In this document: positions 42,603-51,384 of the stretch, in pieces | Layout: every line of letters begins with the position of its first letter | Position numbering within the stretch: position 1 is the stretch's first letter | Assembly: GCA_003054665.1 (NCBI GenBank) | Contig: QAYY01000001.1 | Location: 1,105,501-1,169,500 of the forward strand | DNA: 64,000 nucleotides | Direction: 5' to 3' | DNA from: Opitutaceae bacterium EW11 | GTDB lineage: Bacteria; Verrucomicrobiota; Verrucomicrobiia; Opitutales; Opitutaceae | Made by a program: the position numbers and the translations under genes | Notes under the pieces: model-generated | What the model saw: the letters and a program-made list of their open reading frames with translations, nothing else | Told to the model about the DNA's origin: nothing | The model's database searches: none

Positions 42603-45239
42603 CTAGCGTGCAACCACTTCGTAGTGAAGGGTTCCACCGCCTTCCCGGGTGGAGAACGTCAGCCACCCCTCGGACCATTCGGCCTCGAGCTGAGCGGCGC
42701 GCGTGCCGTCGGGAGCCAGCGCAAAAACCTGACGGACGCCGTCGGTCCGGAGGCGTACCGTGGCGGGAACGCGTTCGGCGATCGGCTGGCCGCCTTTTTC
42801 CCAAATGTCCCCGGTCGTGGTGCGAACCGAGTTCCAGCGCATGCCCTGGTTGCCGGCGCGAGCCGCCAGCGTGACCAGCACGCGGTCCGAGTCCGCGAGC
42901 GGTTTTGTATCCAGAGAAACCGCACCGACGGCTGCGAAGTTGAGCCCGAAATCGTCGCACGACACGGAGAGCGAGCCGGTCGACACGGTCGCGCCGCCGA
43001 GGTAGCCGACGATCGTCGCGGCCGGTGCGGCGTCGGCCAGGTACACCGGCCCGCGCTTCGTCTGGGCGAGCCGCACGGCAGTCAGCCGGCTCTCGCCCCG
43101 TTGCTCGACGTGCGTCGAACGATCGGCGGGGAGAAGGTGGTCGTTCACGCTCAGGCGATCGGTGAGGAAGCCGAGTTCGCGCCCCGTCTGCTGTTTCAGC
43201 CAGAGCACGTCGACGTGGTTCGCCTCTCCGAAAACCGGCGCACGGACAAAAAGCTCTCGCTGCGAAGCCGCCGGCAGCACGAGGCCGAGGCGGAAAACCC
43301 GGGTCGCGAACGGGCCGAAGCCCCACTTCGCAGGATGACGCGTCTGATCGAAAAACGAGCGGAGCGCGCCATCGGGCGAGGCGCCTCCCACCGCGACATA
43401 GTCGAACGGATACAGCGCATCCCAATCCTGAAGACCGGCGAAGGTCGCGAGGATCGGATACATTTCGCAGGCGTAGTCGCTCGGAGCCGGGTGATCCAGT
43501 TCCGAGGCGGAGAACGGTTTCCCCGAAACGCGCAGCAACGCGATGCCGCCGAGCTCGCCGAACCAGCGGGCCGAAAACTCAGCGAGCTCCGGGGTGTTGA
43601 CGATCGTCCAATGCGCCACGTCCCAGGCGCCGGTGAAGCCCGCGAAATCCGGATGCTGCCAGTAGCTGTGCGTGTCGATGAAGTCCGACGGTTGTTCGCG
43701 GACCAGCCCGGCGATGCCGCCATAGTTCGCCTGCGTGCAGACGATCGGCGCGTGCACCTTCAGGCCGTCTCGCAGGAAACCGCGCATTTCGGCGACATAG
43801 CTCTGCTCTGTATCCAGAAGGAAAGTGAGCCAGTCGTTCCACTGCGACGGCGTGGGATCGGTCGGGATCGGCACGCTGCCCGCGCGAGCCGACTGACCGG
43901 GCTGGAGTCCCGCCGTGCTCGAGCCGGATTCGAGGCGCAGATCCTTGATCCAAACCGTGCCGGGTTGATGGCCGGCGATGATCGACAGCCGCGATGCGAC
44001 GTCGACGATCGAGTGAGTGACGAACACGAGCCGGTAGCTCTTCCACTCCGGCGTGAGCTCGAGCGTGCTGCGCAAGCCGCGCGTGCGCCATTTGTCGGTG
44101 CGCCAGCCGGGCTCGTCGCGGCCCACGGTCACGTCGATCGGCCGTTTTGCGTCGGCCCGGGCAGAGAAAGCCAAGGTGTACGTCGCGCCCTCGGCGAACC
44201 GCAGCTGATCGAGGTAGGCGGCGGAGCGCCAGCGGACGCCGTCGCCCGGCTTCACGACGATTTCCGCCGAGTCGGGCGCGGGGGAGGTCACGAGCACTTC
44301 GTTCCCCGGCTGGGCGTCGGGCAGCCAGCGGGAAGCTGGCGAGAGCGGAGACTCGCCGGGACGCGTGGCGCTCCCGGCCCACGCGGACGCCAGCGCAGCG
44401 TCGTCGGCGTAGTGCCGGGTCAACCACGCGTTCCATTGCGCCGTGAGTTCCCCACGGAACGGCTCCGGGAGCAGATCGAGCCCGGCGCCGATGTCGCGCG
44501 TGCGCAGGCCGAGGAGCGAATTCTCGTTGTTGATCTCGACCACCGCCACGGCGGGGTCCTCCGCCAGGCTCAACCCGGTGTACGGATTCTTGGCCGAGAG
44601 CAGTTGTCGCGCGAAATCCTTCTGCAAGTCGACGATCCGGGGGGCGAAGTAGTCGACTCGCTTCTGAAAGCCCGGCGTCTGCGCGATGCTCGGCGGAAAG
44701 CCGTCGGCCTCCGTGTGCGTTCGCGAGACCTTCAGGTTCACGTTGGAATAAATCCCATGGGCCTTGAGGGCCGCGACCAGCCGGTGGAGTTTGTCCAGCT
44801 GGGCCGGATCGATGTGGATGCGATCCTGTGTACCCGGCTTCCAAATACTTCCCCCGGAGTCCACCGCCCACGGATTGTCGAGATGGTGGAGGCGGGCGAT
44901 GTTGATGCCGCCCTGGGCAAGGCGCCGGGCCAGATTCTCCGCGGTGGCTGCGTCCGCGGGAAACGCCTCGGACGCGCTGAGATTGCAGCCCCAGAAACGG
45001 ATCCGCGCGCCGTCGCCTTCCGTCGCGAAATGCCCGTCGCGCACGACCACGCGTCCATGCTCGCCCGCCGCGCCGCCGTTCAGCGCGCTGGTGTCGAGCG
45101 CCGACCCCGGCTTGGGCTCCTCGTAGGGCCACTCCATCCATCCCGCGGGAATCGGCTCGGCGGAGGTCAGATTGCGAACGGCGAACAGCGCGAACGCCGC
45201 CACCGGAAAAACGAGTCGAGAAAACTGGGTAGAGCGCAC
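42603..45239 (-). CDS. Secreted multidomain glycoside hydrolase with embedded carbohydrate-binding-like domain
   Basis: An 878-residue protein. After a signal peptide (about 1-27) a (beta/alpha)8 cellulase-clan region begins with IRFWGCNLSASEAF and NIARLHHLDNPWAV; VAVVEINNENSLLG carries the Asn-Glu acid/base pair typical of GH clan A. A beta-sandwich insert (about 290-440, AEIVVKPGDGVRWRSAAYLDQLRF ... YTLAFSARADAKRP ... GTVWIKDLRLE) looks like a carbohydrate-binding module. The barrel resumes with FIDTHSYWQHPDFAG and a C-terminal beta domain follows. The GH family is not certain; GH5-related is the best guess. Confidence 0.82.
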   Translation of the reverse strand: MRSTQFSRLVFPVAAFALFAVRNLTSAEPIPAGWMEWPYEEPKPGSALDTSALNGGAAGEHGRVVVRDGHFATEGDGARIRFWGCNLSASEAFPADAATAENLARRLAQGGINIARLHHLDNPWAVDSGGSIWKPGTQDRIHIDPAQLDKLHRLVAALKAHGIYSNVNLKVSRTHTEADGFPPSIAQTPGFQKRVDYFAPRIVDLQKDFARQLLSAKNPYTGLSLAEDPAVAVVEINNENSLLGLRTRDIGAGLDLLPEPFRGELTAQWNAWLTRHYADDAALASAWAGSATRPGESPLSPASRWLPDAQPGNEVLVTSPAPDSAEIVVKPGDGVRWRSAAYLDQLRFAEGATYTLAFSARADAKRPIDVTVGRDEPGWRTDKWRTRGLRSTLELTPEWKSYRLVFVTHSIVDVASRLSIIAGHQPGTVWIKDLRLESGSSTAGLQPGQSARAGSVPIPTDPTPSQWNDWLTFLLDTEQSYVAEMRGFLRDGLKVHAPIVCTQANYGGIAGLVREQPSDFIDTHSYWQHPDFAGFTGAWDVAHWTIVNTPELAEFSARWFGELGGIALLRVSGKPFSASELDHPAPSDYACEMYPILATFAGLQDWDALYPFDYVAVGGASPDGALRSFFDQTRHPAKWGFGPFATRVFRLGLVLPAASQRELFVRAPVFGEANHVDVLWLKQQTGRELGFLTDRLSVNDHLLPADRSTHVEQRGESRLTAVRLAQTKRGPVYLADAAPAATIVGYLGGATVSTGSLSVSCDDFGLNFAAVGAVSLDTKPLADSDRVLVTLAARAGNQGMRWNSVRTTTGDIWEKGGQPIAERVPATVRLRTDGVRQVFALAPDGTRAAQLEAEWSEGWLTFSTREGGGTLHYEVVAR

Positions 45240-45367
45240 GTGCCCAGCTTGGCGCCGGACGCGTCGGGCGAAACTGGATTCTTCGCCCCGGCGGCAAGAA
45301 TCGATTCACAGAGTTGAGCGCCGACGAACCGCGCCCTCGCCTCTCCGCGTTTCGCCCTCGGGGCGCT

Positions 45368-45934
45368 CTACTCTCCCGTCGCCTGCTTTCGCGCTCGGGC
45401 CATCCGTTCGGAGAGACCGCCTTCCCGCAGGAATTCCTGCTCGAGGCGCCGGATCTCCAGGTCGAGTTGATGAACCGCGTCCTGCAGCAGGCAGATGGCA
45501 ACGTTGGCGGCAGTCTCGGCGGGCTTGCCTTCGGCGAGGCGCAGCAGTTTGTCGCGGCCAGCCGGAGCAACGCCGAGACGCCTGACATACCGCGCCTCCG
45601 AAGAATCCTTCGCCCAGACGGGGTGACCCCGCATTCTCAGGAATCGCTCATACGCCGCCAATAGTTCCTGCAGGCTCGCCCGGGCGACACACGTGAGTCG
45701 TACCGCCGCATCTCTCGATGCGGAGCATGCCAGTCCTCCCTGGATCAGGTACTGTCTACCCGACCGCGCAGCGTGCAGCATCGGCCCCGAAGCGCCGTCG
45801 ACCGCCTGCCCGTGCCGGATACAGAACCGAGAGGTGAGCGCCTGGACGATCTCCGACGTCTGGTACCAACCCAGCTCCCGAAACTGCCCCTGTTCGAGCC
45901 AGAATCCGCCCTCGAATTGTATCCCATCTTCCAT
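45368..45934 (-). CDS. Four-helix-bundle-suffix-domain protein
   Basis: A 188-residue protein matching the four-helix bundle suffix family: GWYQTSEIVQALTSRFC, then MLHAARSGRQYLIQGG and LTCVARASLQELLAAYERFLRMRGHPVW. It is related to the 23S intervening-sequence protein/S23 and to Avd of diversity-generating retroelements, but no reverse transcriptase or rRNA intervening sequence is near. The role is probably nucleic-acid binding; this is inference. Codon use is like its neighbours. Confidence 0.82.
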   Translation of the reverse strand: MEDGIQFEGGFWLEQGQFRELGWYQTSEIVQALTSRFCIRHGQAVDGASGPMLHAARSGRQYLIQGGLACSASRDAAVRLTCVARASLQELLAAYERFLRMRGHPVWAKDSSEARYVRRLGVAPAGRDKLLRLAEGKPAETAANVAICLLQDAVHQLDLEIRRLEQEFLREGGLSERMARARKQATGE

Positions 45935-45995
45935 GACACCGCCGTTGTAGGGCGGGACGATGGATACGATAGTTGGCCGTTGGCAATGTTTCTTA

Positions 45996-48491
45996 TTACT
46001 CTCCGCGAGTCATTTGCCCCAATCGCCACAAATTCTTCCGCGCCGGCTCGTAGGAGGGACTCAACGTCAGGGCTCTTTCCCAGAGGGCTTTTGCGGCCTC
46101 CAGCTCTCCACGCCGGGCATGGATGACCGCGAGCGTGTTGTAGGCGTCGAGATTTCCAGGCTCCCGCCTCAGCAGCTCCTCGCCCACCGAAAACGCCTCC
46201 TCGTCGCGGCCCGGCACCTGGGAAAGGTGCAGCAACAGATTCCGCCGGACCCAGTTCAGCTCCGGCTGAAGCTCCAGGGCTTTTCGGTCGTGCGCCACGG
46301 CTTCTTCGATCCGGTTCGGGTCCAGCGCGAGCGCGTTGGCCAGATTCCCATGCGCTTCGGCAAACTTCGGTTTCGCGGCCAAGGCTGCCTCGTAGTGTAC
46401 CACCGCATCGGCGAGCCGCCCCGGCATGTGCGCCAACAGATTCGCCAGGTCGTAGTGTGCCGGTGCCAAATCCGGCTGCAGCGCCAGCACGGCTTCGTAC
46501 TCCCGAACCGCATCGGACCAGCGTTCCCGTTGCCCGGTGAGGAGATTGGCCAGGGCGAGCCGGGCTTCGGAATGGGAGGGCTTAAGCCGAATGGCCTCTT
46601 CGAGATGCGAGATCGCTTCGGCCCGGCGGCCGGGTACCTTCGCGAGGAGAAACCCGAGATTGGCGTGCGCCTCGGGAAAGTCCGGTTTGATCCGCAACGC
46701 GGCGGCGAACTGCGCCTCGGCGTCGGCGGCGCGCGCAGGCATCTTCGCGAGTTCCACTCCGAGATTGTTGCGGGCCTCGGCGAAATCAGGTCTTCGGCGC
46801 AAAGCCTCCTCGTAGTGCGCCAGCGCTTCGGGGCCCCGACCCGGCATGCGAGCCAGGGCGTTGGCCAGATTGTTGTGAATCCCGGGATCGCCGGGTCGGA
46901 GCTTCAGCGCCGCTTCGTCATGCAGAATCGCTTCCGCGAGGCGGGCGGGGCGTTTCGCGAGATCGATGCCCAGGTTGACGTGCGCCTCCAGTTTGTCGGG
47001 CCAGATTTGCAGGGCTTTCTCGTAGTGCTCGATGGCCTCGTCCGCGCCGCCCGGTTCCTTCGCCAGCTCGACCGCCAGTCCGAAATGGGTGTCGGCGTAG
47101 TCCGGCTTCATCTCGACAGCCTTCCGGCATTCCGCAACGGCCTCGGCATGCCGGGCCGGATCCCGGCCGAACTCGTATCCGAGGATCAAATGCGCCATCC
47201 AGGCCTCCGGGTTCTTTTCGAGCGTGGTGCGGAAGAGCGTCTCGTTGTTCCGGTACAGGCCGCTCTGCCGGTGCGACAGCGCGGCGAGCCCGACGATCGC
47301 GAGGAGACACGCCGTTCCTCCCGCCATCTGGAGCGCGCGGGGCGCCCGGCCCAGAATCCAGAACGCCGCGGCCGCCGCCCCTGCGAAGAACGCCACGCTC
47401 GGCAGGTAAACGAAATGGTCGTTGACGTAGGAGAAGACGAAAAAGAACACCTTGAAGAATCCCAGCACCGGGAACAGCCCGCCGCAGAACAGGAGCCAGA
47501 CGGCGAGCGGTCCGCGGTTTTTTTTCCGCAGAACCCAAAGCCCGAGAGTCGTCGCAGCGGCGGCGAGCAGGCTCAACGTCCAGGCGGGAGCCGACGCCGC
47601 GGCGTCCCACCGCGGATAGAAATAACACAGATCCGCCGGCCAGAGCAGTTGCCCAAGGTAGAACCACAGGACGCGCCCGGCCAGAAGCGTCCGCTGCACC
47701 AGGGAGAGATCGTAGGCAATGCGCTCCGCTCCGATGAACGTCCTTTCCAGCCACGACGTGACGAGTCCAAAGCCGGTCGCGGCCAAAAACCAAGGGACCA
47801 GCGGCAGGACGTCGCGCGTCCAGCCGATTCGCCCGCGTTTCCACCAGAGCACGACGAGCAGCGCGGCGGGCAGGGTGACGGTCGAGGTCTTGCTTCCGAG
47901 GGCGAGGAGAAAGAGCGCCGTTGCCGCAAGATACGTCCGACCGCGCCGGGTGTCGTCGAACTTCAGATACACTCCGGCGGCGAGCAGGTAGAAGACGAGG
48001 GAAAGCGTGTTTTTCTGCTCGGTGATCCAGGCCACTGACTCGACACAGATCGGATGAGCCGCAAACAGCAGCGCCGCCAGCCACTCGGCTCCCTCAGGCA
48101 CGCGCCGCGGCGCGGTGGTTTCGGGCGAGCCTCCGCTCGCGGCTCCGGCCCAGAGTCTCCGCAGCAACCATGCGAGCAGGCAGCAGGAAAGCGCGTGCAG
48201 GACCGCGTTGGTCAGGTGGTACCCGAGCGTGGAATCGCCCCAGAGGTGGTGCTCCACCCAGAACGCGGTGAACAACACCGGATAATACTGCTGGGTGGCG
48301 TGCAGATCCGTCCAGATCCTGCCCAGTCCCACCAGCGAACGCATCTCGGGCCGCGGCAAATGCGCGGGGTCGTCCCAGAGGATCGAGCCGTGCAGGGCGG
48401 GCCAGTAGCAGACCAGCACCACGCCGGCGACGAGCAGGCAGGCCAGCCAGGGCCGAAGGCGCATGGCGGGGTTCGCGGGCGGGGGCGGCAT
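45996..48491 (-). CDS. PMT-like polytopic membrane protein with 35-residue TPR array
   Basis: An 831-residue paralogue of the protein at 15984-17960, with the same membrane part (HGSILWDDPAHLPR, YYPVLFTAFWVEHHLWGD, HPICVESVAWITEQKNTLS). Its soluble tail (about 455-831) has eleven to twelve TPRs. Nine in a row are spaced at 35 residues, not 34, with a one-residue insertion in the A-B turn as LAK-MPGR-xxEA; the last returns to 34. Repeat positions 8, 20 and 27 keep the TPR alanine/glycine pattern. The membrane part is probably a GT-C glycosyltransferase; substrate is unknown. Confidence 0.9.
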   Translation of the reverse strand: MPPPPANPAMRLRPWLACLLVAGVVLVCYWPALHGSILWDDPAHLPRPEMRSLVGLGRIWTDLHATQQYYPVLFTAFWVEHHLWGDSTLGYHLTNAVLHALSCCLLAWLLRRLWAGAASGGSPETTAPRRVPEGAEWLAALLFAAHPICVESVAWITEQKNTLSLVFYLLAAGVYLKFDDTRRGRTYLAATALFLLALGSKTSTVTLPAALLVVLWWKRGRIGWTRDVLPLVPWFLAATGFGLVTSWLERTFIGAERIAYDLSLVQRTLLAGRVLWFYLGQLLWPADLCYFYPRWDAAASAPAWTLSLLAAAATTLGLWVLRKKNRGPLAVWLLFCGGLFPVLGFFKVFFFVFSYVNDHFVYLPSVAFFAGAAAAAFWILGRAPRALQMAGGTACLLAIVGLAALSHRQSGLYRNNETLFRTTLEKNPEAWMAHLILGYEFGRDPARHAEAVAECRKAVEMKPDYADTHFGLAVELAKEPGGADEAIEHYEKALQIWPDKLEAHVNLGIDLAKRPARLAEAILHDEAALKLRPGDPGIHNNLANALARMPGRGPEALAHYEEALRRRPDFAEARNNLGVELAKMPARAADAEAQFAAALRIKPDFPEAHANLGFLLAKVPGRRAEAISHLEEAIRLKPSHSEARLALANLLTGQRERWSDAVREYEAVLALQPDLAPAHYDLANLLAHMPGRLADAVVHYEAALAAKPKFAEAHGNLANALALDPNRIEEAVAHDRKALELQPELNWVRRNLLLHLSQVPGRDEEAFSVGEELLRREPGNLDAYNTLAVIHARRGELEAAKALWERALTLSPSYEPARKNLWRLGQMTRGE

Positions 48492-48632
48492 GCGAAGAAG
48501 TTATCGAACGCCATCGTCCGAAATCAACGCGCGGTTGACCGCCCGCTCATTCAAGAGGAAGGAGCGGCGGTCTTTCGCCACGCGGCGGGCCGGCGAGGCG
48601 GGGCTTCCCGTGTCGCCTCGTTCGGGCCGAGG

Positions 48633-49100
48633 TCACGCGGCTTTCGTATGGCGCTTCCAGAAACGCCAGTGATGCGCGCTCAATTCCTTGAGGGCCGTCT
48701 CGGCTTTGGCGCGGTCCGCCTCGCTGTCGAACGCGGCGTAACACACGAACCGGTTGCCAACGACGCTCGCCGACAAGGCATTCATGCTGGCGCCCGTGCC
48801 GGCAATCGTCTCGCACAGCCGGGCGCCCATGCCGGCGTCGTCGTTCCCCTCGATCTTCAACACGGCGACGTCGGTCGCCCGGCGAATGCCTGCGGCTTCC
48901 GCATTCTCGAGCTGATCCCGTCCGCTGATCGGCGAGACCAGGACACGGCCTTTTCCAGGGGTGTCAGCCTCCCGACGCGCCATCACGTAATCGAGGTCGA
49001 CACCCCGCTCGGTGATCGCGCGCAGGGTGTGCGCCAGACCACCGGCCTGATCGTCGATCTCGGCCGCCCACATATCCACGCGAGTCATTTGTAGGTTCAT
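48633..49100 (-). CDS. ACT-domain protein
   Basis: A 155-residue cytoplasmic protein. The first half (MTRVDMWAAEIDDQAGGLAHTLRAITERGVDLDYVMARR) is an ACT fold, and the second (DVAVLKIEGNDDAGMGARLCETIAGTGASMNALSASVVGNRFVCYAAFD) looks like another, so it is likely a double ACT domain that binds an amino acid or other small ligand. AAGGAGA sits 10 nt before the ATG. It is 158 nt from the Memo gene on the same strand and may share its transcript. Confidence 0.82.
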   Translation of the reverse strand: MNLQMTRVDMWAAEIDDQAGGLAHTLRAITERGVDLDYVMARREADTPGKGRVLVSPISGRDQLENAEAAGIRRATDVAVLKIEGNDDAGMGARLCETIAGTGASMNALSASVVGNRFVCYAAFDSEADRAKAETALKELSAHHWRFWKRHTKAA

Positions 49101-49258
49101 GATCGATCCATCTCCTTTCTGCTGCTCGGAAAACCGCTTCCCCTCCGGCTGCGGCCGTCCTCCGCCCGAACGTTCCGTCAGGCGGGCTGCCTTGCCGGGA
49201 AGAAAGGAGAGCGCGGGCTAACGGGTCCGAGCCGCCGGCAAGCGGCGCCGAGAACCCG

Positions 49259-50101
49259 TCAATCGATCACCACGCCCGCGTAGCTGACGACGCTCGACGT
49301 GTCGCCGCCGCCGACGCCGCTGTGGGTGTGCATGATCAGGCTGGCCCGCACGGCGCCCAGCAGTTTCGCCGTGTCGACCATCACCGAAACCGCAGCGGAG
49401 CCACACATCGTGATGCCGCGTTCTTCGCACACACGCAGCAATCCGGGGCCGTCGAGCCGCCGGATTGCATCCAGCGCCGGTCGATCGTGAGCCATGGCTT
49501 CCGCCGCGGATTCGAAATGGGTCATGTCCGAGGAGCCGAGAAGCAGCACGTTGTCGAGGCCGCGGGCCCGGATCGCGGCCGCAAGGGACCGGGCGAGTTC
49601 CGCGCACGGCGCCCACTCATCCCAGTTGACGAGGATCGGCACGATGCTCGGCACACGCGGGGCCGCACGCACGAGCAGGAACGGCAGCTCCACCTCGAGC
49701 GAGTGCTCGTCGCGATGCGCCAGCGGGTCGTCCGCGAGCCGGGGGCAGGCGGAGAGCAGTTTCTCCGCGAACTCCTCGTCGATCGGCAAATGCCCCAGCG
49801 GCGTGGCAAACTCGCCCGCGCTCCAGAGGCTGGCGCAGCCCGGGTAAGCCGCGATGCCCGAGTGGTTCGGCCCGAGCATCACCACGGTATCCGGGATCCT
49901 GACACGCCCGAAAACCTGGGCCGCGCACTTGCCGGAGTAGGCGTAACCGGCATGCGGCACCATCATCGCCATCACGGAAGCGGGGGCGGCATGAACCTCG
50001 TCGAGCAGCCCGTCGACGCACCGGCGCAGGGAGGTCTGGCCCGCGGGGTAGAAGGTTCCTGCGGCAACCGGTTTCCGGACGACTCGTTCATGTGTCTTCA
50101 T
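49259..50101 (-). CDS. amrB: AmmeMemoRadiSam system protein B (MEMO1-like)
   Basis: A 280-residue MEMO-family protein: RKPVAAGTFYPAGQ at the N-terminus, MVPHAGYAYSGKCAAQVF, VVMLGPNHSG, DEHSLEVELPFL and LGSSDMTHFES provide the metal-ligand histidines and the Cys-like pocket of the family. In bacteria the family is genetically coupled to a radical SAM enzyme and AMMECR1. Its first 14 nt overlap the end of the radical SAM gene. The actual reaction of the system is not known. Confidence 0.93.
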   Translation of the reverse strand: MKTHERVVRKPVAAGTFYPAGQTSLRRCVDGLLDEVHAAPASVMAMMVPHAGYAYSGKCAAQVFGRVRIPDTVVMLGPNHSGIAAYPGCASLWSAGEFATPLGHLPIDEEFAEKLLSACPRLADDPLAHRDEHSLEVELPFLLVRAAPRVPSIVPILVNWDEWAPCAELARSLAAAIRARGLDNVLLLGSSDMTHFESAAEAMAHDRPALDAIRRLDGPGLLRVCEERGITMCGSAAVSVMVDTAKLLGAVRASLIMHTHSGVGGGDTSSVVSYAGVVID

Positions 50102-51209
50102 GGTTTTCGGTCGGAGCGGCCGTGCCGATCGTCACGGATTCGAAGCGGGCGCCCCAATGTCCCGGCTGGCCCTCGAAGAGGCCGGGCAGGCGCGTGGCGC
50201 ACCGCCGGCAATGGCCGTCGTCCGTCAGGTCGCTGTGGTCGATCTCGTATCCGTTGCGCTCGATCAGCTCGAGGTTGCAGGCGGCGCAGTACGTGCTGCT
50301 GCCCTCGATGTCGTGCACGTTCCCTGTATAGACAAAATGGAGACCGGTGGCGCGCGCGATGCGGCGGGCCCGGGACAGCACCGAATACGGCGTGGCTATC
50401 CGATTGCGCATGCGCCAGTCGGGGTGAAACGCCGTGAAGTGCACCGGCACGTTCGGCCCCAGGTGTCCGGCGATCCAGCTGCACTCGTCCTGAATCTCGG
50501 AGTCGCTGTCGTTCTCCCCCGGAATCAGCAGCGTGGTGAGTTCGAGCCACGCTTTCGTCTCGCGATGGACGTATTCGATCGTCTCCAGAACCGGTTCCAG
50601 ATGCCCGCCGCAGATCTCCCGATAAAAGCGGTCGGTGAAGGCCTTGAGGTCGATGTTCGCCGCGTCGATGTGCTCGTAGAATTCCGCCCGGGGCGCGGCG
50701 TTCTGATAGCCCGCCGTGACGGCAATCGTTTTCACGCCGACGGCATGGCACGCCTTCGCGACATCCACCGCGTATTCGTGGAAGATGATCGGCTCGTTGT
50801 AGGTGAACGCCACGCTGCGGCATCCGAGCTGCACCGCCGCCGCAGCGATCTGTTCCGGAGTCGCGGCGTCACCCAGAGTCTGCAGATCGTGGGAACGGCT
50901 GATCTTCCAGTTCTGGCAGAAAGCACACGTCAGGTTGCAGCCCATCGTTCCGAACGACAGCACCGGCGTGCCCGGCAGGAAATGGAAGAGGGGTTTCTTT
51001 TCGATCGGATCGATCATGAACCCGCTGGCGCGGCCGTAGCTGTCGGTGACGAGTTCGCCGTCTTTCACCTCCCGGACAAAACAGACGCCCCGCTTGCCCT
51101 CGTGCACGCGGCAATTTCGAGGGCAGAGGTCGCATTGCACCCGGCCGTCGTCGAGCCGGTGCCAATGGCGTGCGGCGTGCGCCGGTTCCTGAAGTACCGT
51201 GCCAACCAC
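50088..51209 (-). CDS. amrS: AmmeMemoRadiSam system radical SAM enzyme
   Basis: A 373-residue radical SAM enzyme with the cluster motif CNLTCAFC (Cys91, 95, 98) and the Pyruvate formate-lyase-activase-like follow-up FTYNEPIIFHEY. Extra cysteines at the N-terminus (CDLCPRNC) and C-terminus (CAACNLELIE, CRRCATR) suggest a second metal site. It overlaps amrB by 14 nt. AMMECR1, the usual third member, is absent in the window; the substrate of the system is unknown. Confidence 0.93.
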   Translation of the reverse strand: MVGTVLQEPAHAARHWHRLDDGRVQCDLCPRNCRVHEGKRGVCFVREVKDGELVTDSYGRASGFMIDPIEKKPLFHFLPGTPVLSFGTMGCNLTCAFCQNWKISRSHDLQTLGDAATPEQIAAAAVQLGCRSVAFTYNEPIIFHEYAVDVAKACHAVGVKTIAVTAGYQNAAPRAEFYEHIDAANIDLKAFTDRFYREICGGHLEPVLETIEYVHRETKAWLELTTLLIPGENDSDSEIQDECSWIAGHLGPNVPVHFTAFHPDWRMRNRIATPYSVLSRARRIARATGLHFVYTGNVHDIEGSSTYCAACNLELIERNGYEIDHSDLTDDGHCRRCATRLPGLFEGQPGHWGARFESVTIGTAAPTENHEDT

Positions 51210-51384
51210 GACGGTAATCTACCCCTTTCGGGCCGAAAGGAAACCGGCAGGTCGCAGACTTCGCCACTTTTCCGGCGCCGTCGGCAAGTTGCCCGAACCG
51301 CTCTGCCCGGCGATTCCGCCCTCCATCCGCTTCCGGGGTGACATCCTTTTCCCGGCGGGCCATCAACCACCCAAACCCAACTCT

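Noticed and set aside
42444-45317. 957-codon plus-strand frame over the glycoside hydrolase
   Set aside because: Shadow of the minus-strand gene, with no recognisable domain.
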